Shown here in pieces: positions 53,722 to 63,648 of a stretch of 64,000 nucleotides of DNA (position 1 is the first letter of the stretch; each line of letters starts with the position of its first letter). The stretch is taken from positions 25,702-89,701 of the forward strand of contig JAHJSQ010000127.1 in the NCBI GenBank assembly GCA_018830325.1, written 5' to 3'. The stretch comes from Gammaproteobacteria bacterium. GTDB taxonomy: Bacteria; Pseudomonadota; Gammaproteobacteria; Methylococcales; Methylomonadaceae. The notes below the pieces were generated by a model, which was given only the letters and a program-made list of their open reading frames with translations, did not search any database and had not been told where the DNA came from. A program made the translations under genes and the position numbers.

Positions 53722-54285
53722 ATGATTTTAGAAACGATAGTCACCACGCAAAATTTAGAAGGCAGGACGCATATTGCGCCAATGGGCATTCATCGGCACG
53801 ATGAAGAATTGATCATTTTGCCGTTTCGGCCGTCGACCACGCTCGACAATCTCATGACGAGTAGTCATGCCGTGATCAATTATTGCGATGATGTCAGGGT
53901 TTTTGCCGGCTGTTTGACAGGGCGGCGCGATTGGCCTTTGATCGAGGCCGAGAAGATTAACGGTAAGGTCTTGGCATGCGCCTTGGCGCATAGCGAAGTC
54001 GAAGTAGTCCGAGTCGAGGAAGATGCGTTGAGGCCGAAGCTGTTTTGCAAAATGATTCATACGGTCAACCATGCGCCATTCATGGGTTTCAACCGGGCCC
54101 AGTATTCGGTCTTGGAAGCGGCGATTTTGGTCAGTCGGCTGGGTATGTTGCCGCAAGAAAAAATCGATGCGGAACTGGACTATCTTAAAATCGGCCTAGA
54201 AAAAACCGCAAGCCCGAAGGAGCTCGAGGCGTGGTCTTGGTTAATGGCGGTCATCGAACAGCACAAACGAGAGAAGCTCGCATGA
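53722..54285 (+). CDS. DUF447 family protein
   Basis: 187 residues. Flavin-reductase-like split-barrel look: METIVTTQNLEGRTHIAPMGIH-type opening (here ETIVTTQNLEGRTHIAPMG), HAVINYCDDVRVFAGCLTGR and a C-terminal SRLGMLPQEKIDAEL helix. DUF447 proteins occur with H4MPT genes in methanogens and methylotrophs; the exact step is not known to me. Four bases after the DHPS-like gene and overlapping the next by four. Confidence 0.8.
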   Translation: MILETIVTTQNLEGRTHIAPMGIHRHDEELIILPFRPSTTLDNLMTSSHAVINYCDDVRVFAGCLTGRRDWPLIEAEKINGKVLACALAHSEVEVVRVEEDALRPKLFCKMIHTVNHAPFMGFNRAQYSVLEAAILVSRLGMLPQEKIDAELDYLKIGLEKTASPKELEAWSWLMAVIEQHKREKLA

Positions 54286-54962
54286 CCGGGATGCTCGCCA
54301 GTGTCAGCAAGCTCGATGAAGCGCTGAAGATCTTGAATTTCGAAGTCGATATCATCGACTTGAAGCAGCCTTCCCAAGGCGCGTTAGGGGCGCTGGATAC
54401 CATGACGGTTGCACGTATCGTCAAGGCAATCAATGGACAATGCCCAATCAGCGCGACGGTTGGCGATTTGCCGATGATTCCGGAAGTCATCGTGAGCGCG
54501 GTAACGGATATGGCGGCGACCGGTGTCGATTATATCAAGATCGGTTTTTTTCCCGGCGGCGATTGGCAGGGCACGTTGGATGCATTGACGCCATTGACTC
54601 AAGCCGGGTTGGCATTAATCGGGGTCATGTTTGCCGATAGCGAACCCGAATTACATTCCGTGGCCGCATTCAAGCAAGCGGGTTTCAAGGGTGTAATGCT
54701 GGATACGATGGACAAAAGTTCGGGTTCCTTGCCTCATGTTTTGCCTGATGATGCGATTGCGGGATTTGTAGCTAAATGCAATGAACTCAAACTGATATGC
54801 GGACTTGCCGGGTCGCTAAGGGTCGAGGATGTGCCTGGTTTGTTACGCCATAAACCCGATTATTTGGGTTTTCGAGGCGCTTTGTGTAGGCGGCATGATA
54901 GAACCTCGCATTTGGATGATGATGCGATACTTGCGGTTAAAAAAGCGTTTTTACAGGGTTAG
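54282..54962 (+). CDS. mfnB: DUF556 / MfnB-like (5-formylfuran-3-yl)methyl phosphate synthase
   Basis: 226 residues. TIM-barrel enzyme making the furan precursor of methanofuran from glyceraldehyde 3-phosphate. MLASVSKLDEALKILNF and IDLKQPSQGALGAL contain the Lys and Asp residues expected at the active site; GVDYIKIGFF holds the Schiff-base Lys; LAGSLRVEDVPGL is the phosphate loop. ATG 54282 chosen because it overlaps the DUF447 stop (ATGA). Together with its neighbours it marks the formaldehyde-oxidation cofactor pathway. Confidence 0.82.
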   Translation: MTGMLASVSKLDEALKILNFEVDIIDLKQPSQGALGALDTMTVARIVKAINGQCPISATVGDLPMIPEVIVSAVTDMAATGVDYIKIGFFPGGDWQGTLDALTPLTQAGLALIGVMFADSEPELHSVAAFKQAGFKGVMLDTMDKSSGSLPHVLPDDAIAGFVAKCNELKLICGLAGSLRVEDVPGLLRHKPDYLGFRGALCRRHDRTSHLDDDAILAVKKAFLQG

Positions 54963-54990
54963 ACGGAAGTGGGTCGGTCGAGCGTAAATT

Positions 54991-56220
54991 ATGAAAAGTA
55001 AAATGCCGATCACCACAAAAATTTTGATTGCGATGTGTTTGGGGCTATTGGCAGGAAGCGCTATCAATGCTTTCGGCCATGACAATGGGGCGATTCGGGA
55101 ATATCTGGTCGACGGCTTGTTTCATGTGGTCGGCGCGTCGTTTATCAATGCCTTGAAAATGCTGGTCGTGCCGTTGGTCAGCTTTTCTCTGATTTGCGGC
55201 GTATGCGGCATCGGCGATATCGCAGCGCTGGGTCGTATCGGCATTAAAGCCTTTGCTTTGTATTTGTTGACGACCGGTCTTGCGATTGCCTTGGCCTTGT
55301 TGCTTGCCGTTTCGGTCGGTCCCGGGCGCGATTTCGAACGTAGCGGCGACGTTGCCGAATTTAGCGCGCCCGAAGCACCCGGTTTGACCGAAGTGCTGAT
55401 CGGGATCGTGCCGAGCAATCCGGTTAATGCGTTCGCCGAAGGTAATATGCTGCAAATCATTTTTTTTGTGATTCTTTTTGCGATCGCGATGATGATGGCG
55501 GGCGAAGTCGGTTTGCAATTACTGAGAACCGCCGAGCAATTGAACGAAGTCATGATGAAACTCGTGATGCTGGTCATGGAGTTTGCGCCGATCGGGGTTT
55601 TTTGTTTAATCGCCAAGAGCTTTTCCGAACAGGGTATCGGTTTGATCGTGCCGATGCTGGGTTATTTTTCGGTGGTTATCGCCAGTTTGTTTCTCCATAC
55701 TTCGGTAACGTTGTGTTTGTTGTTATGGCTCATGACGCGAATGAATCCGTGGGAATTCATGAAAAAAATGCGTCCGGTGCATATCTTCGCCTTTAGCACG
55801 GCCAGTTCCAATGCGACGATTCCGGTCAATTTACGCGTCGTCGAACACGATTTGGGCGTGCCGAACTCGACCGCGGCATTTACGATCCCGCTCGGTGCGA
55901 CTATCAACATGGACGGTACCGCGATTATGCAGGGTGTCGCAACAGTATTTATCGCCAATGTCTACGGCATCGAACTCGGTTTGATGCAATATTTAACGGT
56001 GATCGGCATGTCGATATTGGCATCGATCGGCACGGCAGGCGTGCCCGGCGTCGGATTGATCATGCTGGCGATGGTATTCAATCAAGTCGGGCTGCCGGTC
56101 GAGGGCATTGCCTTGATTTTAGGCGTGGATCGGCTTTTGGACATGCTTCGAACGGTCGTCAACGTGACTGGCGATGCGGCCGTGACCTGTATCGTCGCTA
56201 AGGGAGAGCATCGCCACTAG
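54991..56220 (+). CDS. Dicarboxylate/amino acid:cation symporter
   Basis: 409 residues. DAACS family (GltP/DctA): about eight membrane helices plus two hairpins, FSTASSNATIPV serine-rich hairpin, NMDGTA sodium/substrate motif in helix 7 and RTVVNVTGDAAVTC in helix 8. Imports C4-dicarboxylates, glutamate or related acids. Starts 28 bases after mfnB, so may be cotranscribed although functionally unrelated. Confidence 0.88.
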   Translation: MKSKMPITTKILIAMCLGLLAGSAINAFGHDNGAIREYLVDGLFHVVGASFINALKMLVVPLVSFSLICGVCGIGDIAALGRIGIKAFALYLLTTGLAIALALLLAVSVGPGRDFERSGDVAEFSAPEAPGLTEVLIGIVPSNPVNAFAEGNMLQIIFFVILFAIAMMMAGEVGLQLLRTAEQLNEVMMKLVMLVMEFAPIGVFCLIAKSFSEQGIGLIVPMLGYFSVVIASLFLHTSVTLCLLLWLMTRMNPWEFMKKMRPVHIFAFSTASSNATIPVNLRVVEHDLGVPNSTAAFTIPLGATINMDGTAIMQGVATVFIANVYGIELGLMQYLTVIGMSILASIGTAGVPGVGLIMLAMVFNQVGLPVEGIALILGVDRLLDMLRTVVNVTGDAAVTCIVAKGEHRH

Positions 56221-56375
56221 GCGACATCCTAGCCGAACATATCCCCCGTCTTTAGGAAATTAGACGCCTTTTCGATAAGACTAGGCGTAATAATCCAGCG
56301 GCGCCAAGCCTAGACGCTACGGCAGTTGATTACGCGCGGTTGTTAATTTTAAAAGATGGGATTTGTCTGTTTGCT

Positions 56376-56384
56376 TGTTATAAT
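56376..56384 (+). promoter_or_regulatory. Extended -10 promoter of dapA-bamC
   Basis: TGTTATAAT, an extended -10 element, 44 bases upstream of the dapA start. No good -35 at the usual distance, which extended -10 promoters do not need. Confidence 0.5.
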
Positions 56385-56427
56385 GCTCGGTATTTTTACA
56401 ATTGCTTAACAGGTTCGAGAGATTGGG

Positions 56428-57303
56428 ATGATTCAAGGCAGTATCGTAGCGCTGGTTACACCGATGATGGAAAATGGTTCGATTGACAAGGAGAGCTTAA
56501 AAAAATTGATCGAATTTCATATCGATCAAGGTACGGACTCGATTGTTGCAGTCGGTACGACAGGCGAGTCGGCAACGCTCGACGAAGACGAGCATTGCGA
56601 TTTTATTAAATCGGTTGTCGATTATGCCGGCGGCAGGATTCCAATCATCGCCGGGACTGGCGCCAATTCGACGACAGAGGCGATCGAATTAACGAATAGA
56701 GCGAAAGAAGTCGGTGCCGATGCCTGTCTTCTGGTGACGCCTTACTACAACAAACCGACACAAGAAGGTTTGTATTTACATTTTAAGGTCGTTGCGGAGG
56801 CGGTCGATATTCCGCAAATTCTTTATAATGTCCCGGGACGCACTGCTTGCGATATGCTGCCGGAAACGGTGGCTCGCTTGTCTGTTATCGACAATATTGT
56901 CGGTATTAAGGAGGCTTCCGGTAAATTGGAAAGGGTTAAGCGCTTACGCGACTTGTGCGGCGACAAATTTGCCTTGTATACCGGCGATGATGCGACAAGC
57001 TGTGAATTTTGTTTACTAGGCGGTAATGGCACGATCACTGTAACCGGCAATGTTGCGCCGAGATTGGTCCATGAAATGATAACCGCCGCGATTGACGGCG
57101 ATCGCGAGACCGCCCTGGCCATCGATGCAAAATTAACCGGTTTGCACAAACAGTTGTTCATTCAATCGAATCCGATACCGGTTAAATGGGCATTGATGGA
57201 AATGGGTATGATTCAAAAAGGTATCCGTTTGCCGTTAACTTGGCTGACCGAAGAGTGTTATGAGCCGGTGCGCGCTGCCATGCGTCAGGCGGAGTTGATT
57301 TGA
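56428..57303 (+). CDS. dapA: 4-hydroxy-tetrahydrodipicolinate synthase
   Basis: 291 residues. First committed step of lysine / diaminopimelate synthesis. [10 protein letters not shown] at the N-terminus, GTTGESATL pyruvate-binding loop, YYNKPTQEG and [10 protein letters not shown] with the catalytic Tyr, and GIKEASGK with the Schiff-base Lys are all intact. Ends four bases into the frame region of the following gene, so the two are coupled; dapA-bamC order is the gammaproteobacterial one. Confidence 0.96.
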   Translation: MIQGSIVALVTPMMENGSIDKESLKKLIEFHIDQGTDSIVAVGTTGESATLDEDEHCDFIKSVVDYAGGRIPIIAGTGANSTTEAIELTNRAKEVGADACLLVTPYYNKPTQEGLYLHFKVVAEAVDIPQILYNVPGRTACDMLPETVARLSVIDNIVGIKEASGKLERVKRLRDLCGDKFALYTGDDATSCEFCLLGGNGTITVTGNVAPRLVHEMITAAIDGDRETALAIDAKLTGLHKQLFIQSNPIPVKWALMEMGMIQKGIRLPLTWLTEECYEPVRAAMRQAELI

Positions 57304-57308
57304 AATTC

Positions 57309-57941
57309 ATGAAGCGCATCTTTGCCGCTTTTCTATGCCTGATCGTTCTACCCTTCGTGGCGGGTAGCGGGTGTAGCACGATCAAAAGCTGGTTTCCCGA
57401 TAAAGAAAAAGATTACCAATTTAGAACCGAAATACCGGAATTGGTGTTGCCTAAGGAATTGGCTATTCAAAAAGTAGAAAGACCGGTAAGAAATCCGAAA
57501 GTCGATCTAAGGCATGTCGATACTAATCAAGTGGTTGATGATGTCGATAAGATCACCCAGGTCGAGCGGGTCGCCACTGCCGATGCAGTCGTGCTCAGGA
57601 TTAATGAACCCGTCGGAAAAGCCTGGCGTATCGTCGGTAAGGCTATGGCAAGACAGTCGATTGAAATCGTTGCGCGTGACAGATCGCTGGCATCTTATAT
57701 CGTGCAGTACGATCCTGAAGAACAGAGAGTGACCGACGATTCCTTTTGGGATGAGATTCTGTTCGTTTTCGGTCTATACGGGTCCAACGAAAAAGAATAC
57801 CGCATCAGACTAATCGAGTACGAACAATTTACCGATATCATGGTGAAGGATGAGACTAATAAAGCCGTATCGAGCGGTGATGGCCTAACCTTGTTGCTGA
57901 CGATACAGCAAGCGATTGAAGACGATCTAGCCGATCAATAG
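57309..57941 (+). CDS. bamC: Outer-membrane assembly lipoprotein BamC
   Basis: 210 residues. Lipoprotein signal with lipobox AGSGC, lipidated Cys just before STIKSW, then the unstructured region and helix-grip domain of BamC/NlpB (VGKAWRIVGKAMARQSIEIV, then DDSFWDEILFVFGLYGSNEKEYRI). Shorter than E. coli BamC, with apparently one helix-grip domain. Part of the BAM complex inserting outer-membrane proteins. ATG 57309 preferred over the in-frame TTG at 57300. Confidence 0.85.
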   Translation: MKRIFAAFLCLIVLPFVAGSGCSTIKSWFPDKEKDYQFRTEIPELVLPKELAIQKVERPVRNPKVDLRHVDTNQVVDDVDKITQVERVATADAVVLRINEPVGKAWRIVGKAMARQSIEIVARDRSLASYIVQYDPEEQRVTDDSFWDEILFVFGLYGSNEKEYRIRLIEYEQFTDIMVKDETNKAVSSGDGLTLLLTIQQAIEDDLADQ

Positions 57942-58003
57942 ACAGTTTCGATTGTCGGTTAGCTTTTAATCCTTCGCTATGAAAATTACAAAGTTGATTT
58001 TCT

Positions 58004-58110
58004 CGCTCCCAAGCTCCAGCTTGGGAGTGACTACCTTCAAGCTCCGCTTGCCGTGTGACACCAAGCAGAGCTTGAGGGTATGCGTTCCCAAGTTAAAACT
58101 TGGGAACGAG
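58004..58110. repeat. Family C-type REP cluster, copy 3
   Basis: Units GCTCCCAAGCTCCAGCTTGG, CAAGCTCCGCTTG, CAAGCAGAGCTTG and a closing GTTCCCAAGTTAAAACTTGG in the gap between bamC and purL. The same plan as the other C clusters but with AAGCT in place of ACGCT arms. Confidence 0.55.
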
Positions 58111-58111
58111 A

Positions 58112-58165
58112 TATACCCCGACGCCTCCATACCTTAATGCCGAAATTTGAAGTGCGAAAGGTATA
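58112..58165. mobile_element. Family B MITE remnant, copy 4
   Basis: 54 bp. Starts TATACC and ends with the right terminal repeat (GCCGAAATTTGAAGTGCGAA then AGGTATA), identical in plan to copy 1. The left half is lost. Directly adjoins the REP cluster and lies 60 bases before purL. Confidence 0.55.
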
Positions 58166-58224
58166 TCCTCTTGATTTTCTGTACCGTTACCTTGTTTTGA
58201 ACTTTATCTCTTAACGGATTCCCC

Positions 58225-61200
58225 ATGTTAAAAATTCCAGGAACATCCGCGCTATCCGCATTTCGCATCGAAAAATTACTTGCCCGTCTCCAAGAGATAG
58301 AGCCAGCCATCCATGGTATTTCGGCTTGTTATCTTCATTTTGTTGAACTCGAACGTGCGATTAGCGCTAGTGAGCAAACGCTATTAAACCGTTTGTTAGC
58401 TTATGGAAGCGGTACGGCTGGATCGTTTCCTAACGGATTGCGCTTAACGGTGATTCCCCGGCCCGGCACGATTTCTCCTTGGTCTAGCAAAGCGACCGAA
58501 ATCGCACAGCGTTGCGGCTTGGAGACTGTTTGTCGCATTGAAAGGGGAATTGAATATACGATATTCTCCGAAGGTGTGCTAGACGATCAAATTCAAAATC
58601 GCATTTCGGCTCTAGTGCATGACCGCATGACGCAAACGGTCGTTAAAAGCGAGTCTATGACTGAAGAAATTTTATTTGCTCATCATGAGCCTAAACCGTT
58701 ACAGACGGTTCAGGTAATTGAGTCCGGTAGCGAAGCCTTGGTTAAAGCCAATACCGAGCTCGGATTGGCGTTAAGCCCCGATGAAATCGATTATTTGACC
58801 GAAAGTTTTCAAGCATTGGAACGCAATCCGACCGATGTCGAATTGATGATGTTCGCTCAAGCGAATTCGGAGCATTGCCGGCACAAGATATTTAATGCCG
58901 CCTGGACGATCGACGGTACCGAACAGGCAGAAACTTTGTTCAAGATGATTCGGCATACCGCCGAACAAAGCCCTGAAGGTATTTTGTCGGCATACAGCGA
59001 TAACGCCTCTGTCGTAGAGGGTGCTAATACGTCTGTTTTAATCCGCAACGCGTTGACTGGCGAATATTCCTATGTCGATGAAGATGCGCACATACTGATG
59101 AAGGTCGAGACCCATAATCACCCGACTGCAATATCTCCGCATCCGGGCGCGGCGACCGGTTCGGGCGGTGAGATTCGCGATGAGGGTGCAACTGGTCGAG
59201 GTTCTGCTACCAAGGCCGGTTTGACCGGTTTTAGCGTTTCTCATCTAAGGGTTCCAGGTTACGAGCAGCCTTGGGAAGACGATAACGGTAAGCCGGGGCG
59301 CCTAGCTTCGGCGTTGGATATCATGCTGGAGGGGCCGATTGGCGGTGCGGCATTCAATAATGAATTCGGGCGACCGAATCTGGCCGGTTATTTCCGCAGT
59401 TTCGAGCAAACTGCACCAGGCGGTGATCAAAACACTTTCCACGGTTATCACAAGCCGATCATGATTGCCGGCGGCATGGGTAATATTCGCCCGATGCTGG
59501 TCGAGAAACAACCGATACCGGCGGGGTCGTTGATCATCATTCTAGGAGGGCCTGCGATGCTGATCGGCTTGGGCGGCGGCGCCGCTTCATCGCAGACTTC
59601 GGGAGAGGCTGCCGAGGAACTGGATTTTGCCTCGGTGCAGCGCGAAAATCCTGAAATGCAGCGCCGTTGCCAGGAAGTCATCAATCACTGCAATGCCCTC
59701 GGCGAGGATACGCCGATCGTTTCGATACACGATATCGGTGCAGGCGGCCTGTCGAATGCCGTGCCGGAGATCGTTCACGACTGCGCTCGGGGCGGGCGCT
59801 TCGAATTGCGCGACGTCAATATCGCCGATCGCGGCATGTCGCCGATGCAGATATGGTGTAACGAGGCGCAGGAGCGTTATGTCATCGCGATCAAGCCGGA
59901 ATCGCTGGAATTGTTCAAATCGTTCTGCGAACGCGAGCATTGCTTGTATGCTGTGATTGGCAACGCAACCGATGAAGAGCATTTGCAACTGAACGATCGT
60001 TTGTTCGGCGACAGACCGGTCGATTTACCGATGTCGGTGTTGTTCGGCAAGCCGCCGAAAATGCATCGAACGGTCGAGCATGTCAAACCTGATTTGTCGC
60101 CGTTGGACTTAGCCGGCATCGAGCTTGACGAAGCGATCAAGCGCGTATTGTCCTTCCCGGCAGTCGCCGATAAGAGCTTTTTGATCCATATCGGCGATCG
60201 TTCGATTACAGGTTTAGTTGCGCGCGACCAAATGGTCGGGCCTTGGCAAGTGCCGGTCGCCGATGTAGCGGTCACCGCTTCGGGCTTTTTCGCGTCGACC
60301 GGCGAAGCGATGGCAATAGGCGAAAGAACGCCGTTGGCGGTCATCGACGCACCGGCATCGGGCCGAATTGCGGTCGGCGAAGCGTTGACCAATCTAGCCG
60401 CAGCGCGTATCGGATCGTTGGGCAATATTAAATTATCCGCGAATTGGATGGCGGCAGCCGGCAGTTCCGGCCAGGATGCCGCGCTGTTCGATACCGTCAA
60501 GGCGGTCGGAAAGGAGCTTTGCCCGGCATTGGGTATCGCGATTCCGGTCGGCAAGGATTCGTTGTCGATGAAAACCGTTTGGCAACAAGACGGCCGCGAG
60601 AAAACCATGACCTCGCCGGTATCGTTGATCGTAACCGCGTTCGCGCCGGTGGTCGATATAGACAAAACCTTGACGCCACGATTGCGCGACGAACCTTCGG
60701 TCTTGATCTTGATCGACTTAGGGCAGGGTAAAAATCGTTTAGGTGCCTCGGTATTTGCACAGGTTTATAAACAACTGGGCGATAGTTGCCCGGATTTGGA
60801 CGATCCTATGTTATTCAAAGCCTTCTTCGACGCGATTCAGGACTTGAATAGTCGCGGCAAATTGCTGGCTTATCATGACCGTTCCGATGGCGGTCTATTG
60901 GCCACGATCGCCGAAATGATGTTCGCCGGGAGGCTCGGCGCGAATTTGGATTTATCAGGGTTAGGGAAGGATGCCTTATCGGCCTTGTTCAATGAAGAAC
61001 TCGGAGCGGTTATACAAGTCAGGGAAAGCGATAGCGCCGAAATTATGGACTTGTTGGCGCAAGCCGGCCTGGATGCGTGTGTGCATCGAATCGGCTCGGT
61101 TACGAAACAAGCCGACTTGACGATCAATTTTGCCGGGCAGAAGCTTTATTCGGCCACTCGAGCCGAATTGCAACGCTACTGGTCCGAACTGAGTTATCGA

Positions 61201-62106
61201 ATGCAAGCGTTAAGGGATAATCCGGATTGCGCACGCGAACAATTCGAACGGGTCGTCGACGATAACGATCCCGGTCTCAATGCCGCGTTAACCTTCAACA
61301 ACAACGAAGATATTTGCGCGCCATTTATCGGCAAGTCGAAGCCTAAGGTGGCGATTCTGCGCGAGCAGGGCGTTAACGGTCATGTCGAAATGGCCGCTGC
61401 GTTCGATAGAGCAGGATTCGCCGCGGTCGATGTACACATGACGGACATCATTGCCGGTCGAGTTAGCCTGAAGGATTTCAGAGGCCTTGCGGCTTGCGGC
61501 GGATTTTCTTACGGCGACGTGCTTGGTGCCGGCGGCGGTTGGGCCAAATCGATTCTGTTCAACCCGAGCGCCCGCGATGAATTCGCGGCGTTTTTCGAGC
61601 GCGAAGACACCTTCGGCCTAGGCGTTTGCAACGGTTGTCAGATGATGTCGGGGCTCAAGGAGATTATTCCGGGCGCCGAGCACTGGCCTCGTTTCTTGAG
61701 AAACCATTCCGAGCAATTCGAGGCGCGCGTCGTACTGGTCGAGATTCAAGAATCGCCGTCAATTCTGTTGACCGGCATGGCCGGTTCGAGAATGCCGGTC
61801 GTGATCGCGCACGGCGAAGGGCGGGCGGAGTTTTCAGGCAGCCCGCTTGAAGCGATGAAAGCCGGAGCGGTCTCTTTGTGTTACGTCGATAATTTCGGTG
61901 AAAAAACCACGCAATTTCCGGCCAATCCGAATGGTTCGCCATTGGGCATTACCGGTCTGACCAATCGGGACGGCCGCTTTACGATCATGATGCCGCATCC
62001 GGAAAGATGTTTCAGAACCGCGCAAAATTCGTGGCATCCCGACGATTGGAGCGAATACGGCCCTTGGATGCGGATGTTTAGGAATGCCCGATTATGGACG
62101 GCTTGA
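58225..62106 (+). CDS. purL: Phosphoribosylformylglycinamidine synthase
   Basis: 1293 residues, the large single-chain form of proteobacteria. Fourth step of purine synthesis. N-terminal PurS-like domain, linker, two AIRS-like ATP-binding halves ([21 protein letters not shown], then [20 protein letters not shown]), and a C-terminal class I glutaminase with nucleophile Cys1135 in GLGVCNGCQ and its downstream His/Glu (MMPHPER). Intact. Confidence 0.97.
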   Translation: MLKIPGTSALSAFRIEKLLARLQEIEPAIHGISACYLHFVELERAISASEQTLLNRLLAYGSGTAGSFPNGLRLTVIPRPGTISPWSSKATEIAQRCGLETVCRIERGIEYTIFSEGVLDDQIQNRISALVHDRMTQTVVKSESMTEEILFAHHEPKPLQTVQVIESGSEALVKANTELGLALSPDEIDYLTESFQALERNPTDVELMMFAQANSEHCRHKIFNAAWTIDGTEQAETLFKMIRHTAEQSPEGILSAYSDNASVVEGANTSVLIRNALTGEYSYVDEDAHILMKVETHNHPTAISPHPGAATGSGGEIRDEGATGRGSATKAGLTGFSVSHLRVPGYEQPWEDDNGKPGRLASALDIMLEGPIGGAAFNNEFGRPNLAGYFRSFEQTAPGGDQNTFHGYHKPIMIAGGMGNIRPMLVEKQPIPAGSLIIILGGPAMLIGLGGGAASSQTSGEAAEELDFASVQRENPEMQRRCQEVINHCNALGEDTPIVSIHDIGAGGLSNAVPEIVHDCARGGRFELRDVNIADRGMSPMQIWCNEAQERYVIAIKPESLELFKSFCEREHCLYAVIGNATDEEHLQLNDRLFGDRPVDLPMSVLFGKPPKMHRTVEHVKPDLSPLDLAGIELDEAIKRVLSFPAVADKSFLIHIGDRSITGLVARDQMVGPWQVPVADVAVTASGFFASTGEAMAIGERTPLAVIDAPASGRIAVGEALTNLAAARIGSLGNIKLSANWMAAAGSSGQDAALFDTVKAVGKELCPALGIAIPVGKDSLSMKTVWQQDGREKTMTSPVSLIVTAFAPVVDIDKTLTPRLRDEPSVLILIDLGQGKNRLGASVFAQVYKQLGDSCPDLDDPMLFKAFFDAIQDLNSRGKLLAYHDRSDGGLLATIAEMMFAGRLGANLDLSGLGKDALSALFNEELGAVIQVRESDSAEIMDLLAQAGLDACVHRIGSVTKQADLTINFAGQKLYSATRAELQRYWSELSYRMQALRDNPDCAREQFERVVDDNDPGLNAALTFNNNEDICAPFIGKSKPKVAILREQGVNGHVEMAAAFDRAGFAAVDVHMTDIIAGRVSLKDFRGLAACGGFSYGDVLGAGGGWAKSILFNPSARDEFAAFFEREDTFGLGVCNGCQMMSGLKEIIPGAEHWPRFLRNHSEQFEARVVLVEIQESPSILLTGMAGSRMPVVIAHGEGRAEFSGSPLEAMKAGAVSLCYVDNFGEKTTQFPANPNGSPLGITGLTNRDGRFTIMMPHPERCFRTAQNSWHPDDWSEYGPWMRMFRNARLWTA

Positions 62107-62195
62107 AATAGTTTTAAATACCCCTATATTGTTTAACAGATACTGATCGATGTTTGTTCAGTATTTGATCGATAACAATTATTTCGGAGGTGTTT

Positions 62196-62633
62196 ATGGC
62201 TATCACACGTTACGAACCATGGGGCATATTGAGTCAATTACAAAGAGAATTGGAGCGCGCGAGCGAAGGCGGAACCGGCGAAGGGTCGATATCGACCGCC
62301 GAATGGGCCCCTGCCGTCGACATCAAGGAAGAAACCGATAAATTCGTGTTGCATGCCGATATCCCGGGCGTCAAGCCTGAAGATATCGAAGTCAGCATGG
62401 AAAACGGCATCCTGACGATCAAAGGCGAAAAGAAGACTGAAGCGAAAACCGAAAAAGAAGGTTATAAGCGAGTCGAACGGACTTACGGATCTTTCTACCG
62501 CCGCTTCAGCTTGCCCGATACCGCCAATGCGGATGCAATTTCGGCAAAATCGAAACACGGTGTCTTGGAAATCACGATTCCGAAACAAGAAGCGGTACAG
62601 CCGAAAAAAATCAATGTGACCTCGGAAGAATAA
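62196..62633 (+). CDS. Small heat-shock protein, Hsp20 family
   Basis: 145 residues. Alpha-crystallin domain chaperone that binds unfolded proteins. Central domain from EWAPAVDIKEETDKFVLHAD to the HGVLEITIPK strand, then a short tail lacking a clear I-x-I but with PKKINV. ATG 62196 is set by GGAGG at 62186-62190; a GTG two codons upstream overlaps that site. Followed by a strong terminator, so monocistronic. Confidence 0.93.
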   Translation: MAITRYEPWGILSQLQRELERASEGGTGEGSISTAEWAPAVDIKEETDKFVLHADIPGVKPEDIEVSMENGILTIKGEKKTEAKTEKEGYKRVERTYGSFYRRFSLPDTANADAISAKSKHGVLEITIPKQEAVQPKKINVTSEE

Positions 62634-62642
62634 GTCAAATAA

Positions 62643-62669
62643 ACGGAGCCTTCGGGCTCCGTTTTTTTT
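62643..62669 (+). terminator. Intrinsic terminator after hsp20
   Basis: ACGGAGCC (62643-62650), tetraloop TTCG, GGCTCCGT (62655-62662), followed by eight Ts. Confidence 0.9.
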
Positions 62670-62747
62670 GTTAGAAATAAGCACGAAATAACTTAGACTT
62701 TTGATTCCCTCATCCAACCCTCTCTCAGTGAAAAAAATGAGCGCATC

Positions 62748-62838
62748 GTTCCCACGCTTCGCGTGGGAATGCATCCTGAGCCGCTCTGCGGCTCGGGGAC
62801 GCTAGAGCGTCCCCGTCCAGGTTCCCACGCAGAGCACT
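62748..62838. repeat. Family C REP-like cluster, copy 4
   Basis: GTTCCCACGCTTCGCGTGGG at 62748, GCCGCTCTGCGGCTCGGGGA, GACGCTAGAGCGTCCC and closing GTTCCCACGCAGAGCACTC. It ends six bases before the premature stop codon of the truncated integrase. Confidence 0.65.
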
Positions 62839-62843
62839 CATTG

Positions 62844-63648
62844 TTAAGTATGCCAGGAAACCCGTTTGGTAATACCTACTTGTCGAACTGCAGACTTGAT
62901 GGCTTTATTGATCAGCGATTGGTCGATATGATGCCGCCGCGTCGCACCCGTCAACGGATCAACCGACAATGACCGCGCCGGGAACACATATTTCCAGCCC
63001 CATTCCCGTTCGGCATTCGGACACTTCTTCGCCAAGGCATACGGCAAATACACCGCGCCGAAACCGTCAGCCAAATCCTGTTGGTGTATTACCTTCACCT
63101 TCTCCAGATGATTTTGCAACAACGGCATCATGGCGGCGGAAAATGTCGTCACCCGATCCTTGTCGCCCTTGCCGGAACGCACCGTAATCTGCTTATAGTC
63201 GTAATCGACATCCTGCACCCGCAAGCGTACGGCTTCGGTTATCCGCAAACCGCTACCGTACAACAGCTTCACCACCCGCCACGCCTTCAACGCGCGGCAA
63301 AACCTGCTTGATCTCCTCCAGCGACACCACCACCGGCACATGGCGGCTGGCCTCGATTCGTTTGGTCAGCGGCGTATCCAGAACATGCTTGTATAAAAAC
63401 ACCAAAGCATTCATCGCCTGATTTTGGGTGGAAGACGCCACTTTACGTTCTGTCGCCAGATAGCTTAAAAAGTCTTCTATCTTGGCCTCGCAGTTTTCAA
63501 ACAACCCAGCTCGCTCATTCAGATGATGAAACTTCACGAACTGCTTAATCCACTCGCAATACGAGCGTTCGGTATGCAGCGAATAATGCTTGAGCCGCAT
63601 GACGCGGCGAACATCTTCCAACAAGGTCGGAGATTTTGAGCTTGACAT
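62844..63648 (-). pseudogene. intI: Frameshifted and truncated integron-type integrase
   Basis: The N-terminal part (ATG 63648 onward, MSSSKSPTLLEDVRRVMRLK) is a SAM-like domain reading to VLPRVEG, after which the frame breaks near 63280; the next frame continues WRVVKLLYGSGLRITEAVRL. The catalytic Arg is in GSGLR, then GKGDKDR and PNAEREWGWKYVFPA, the extra helix characteristic of integron integrases, and RRHHID. The protein ends at KRVSWHT and stop, where family members go on to LRHSFATHLL, so the HxxR box and the Tyr nucleophile are missing. Not active as it stands. Confidence 0.82.
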
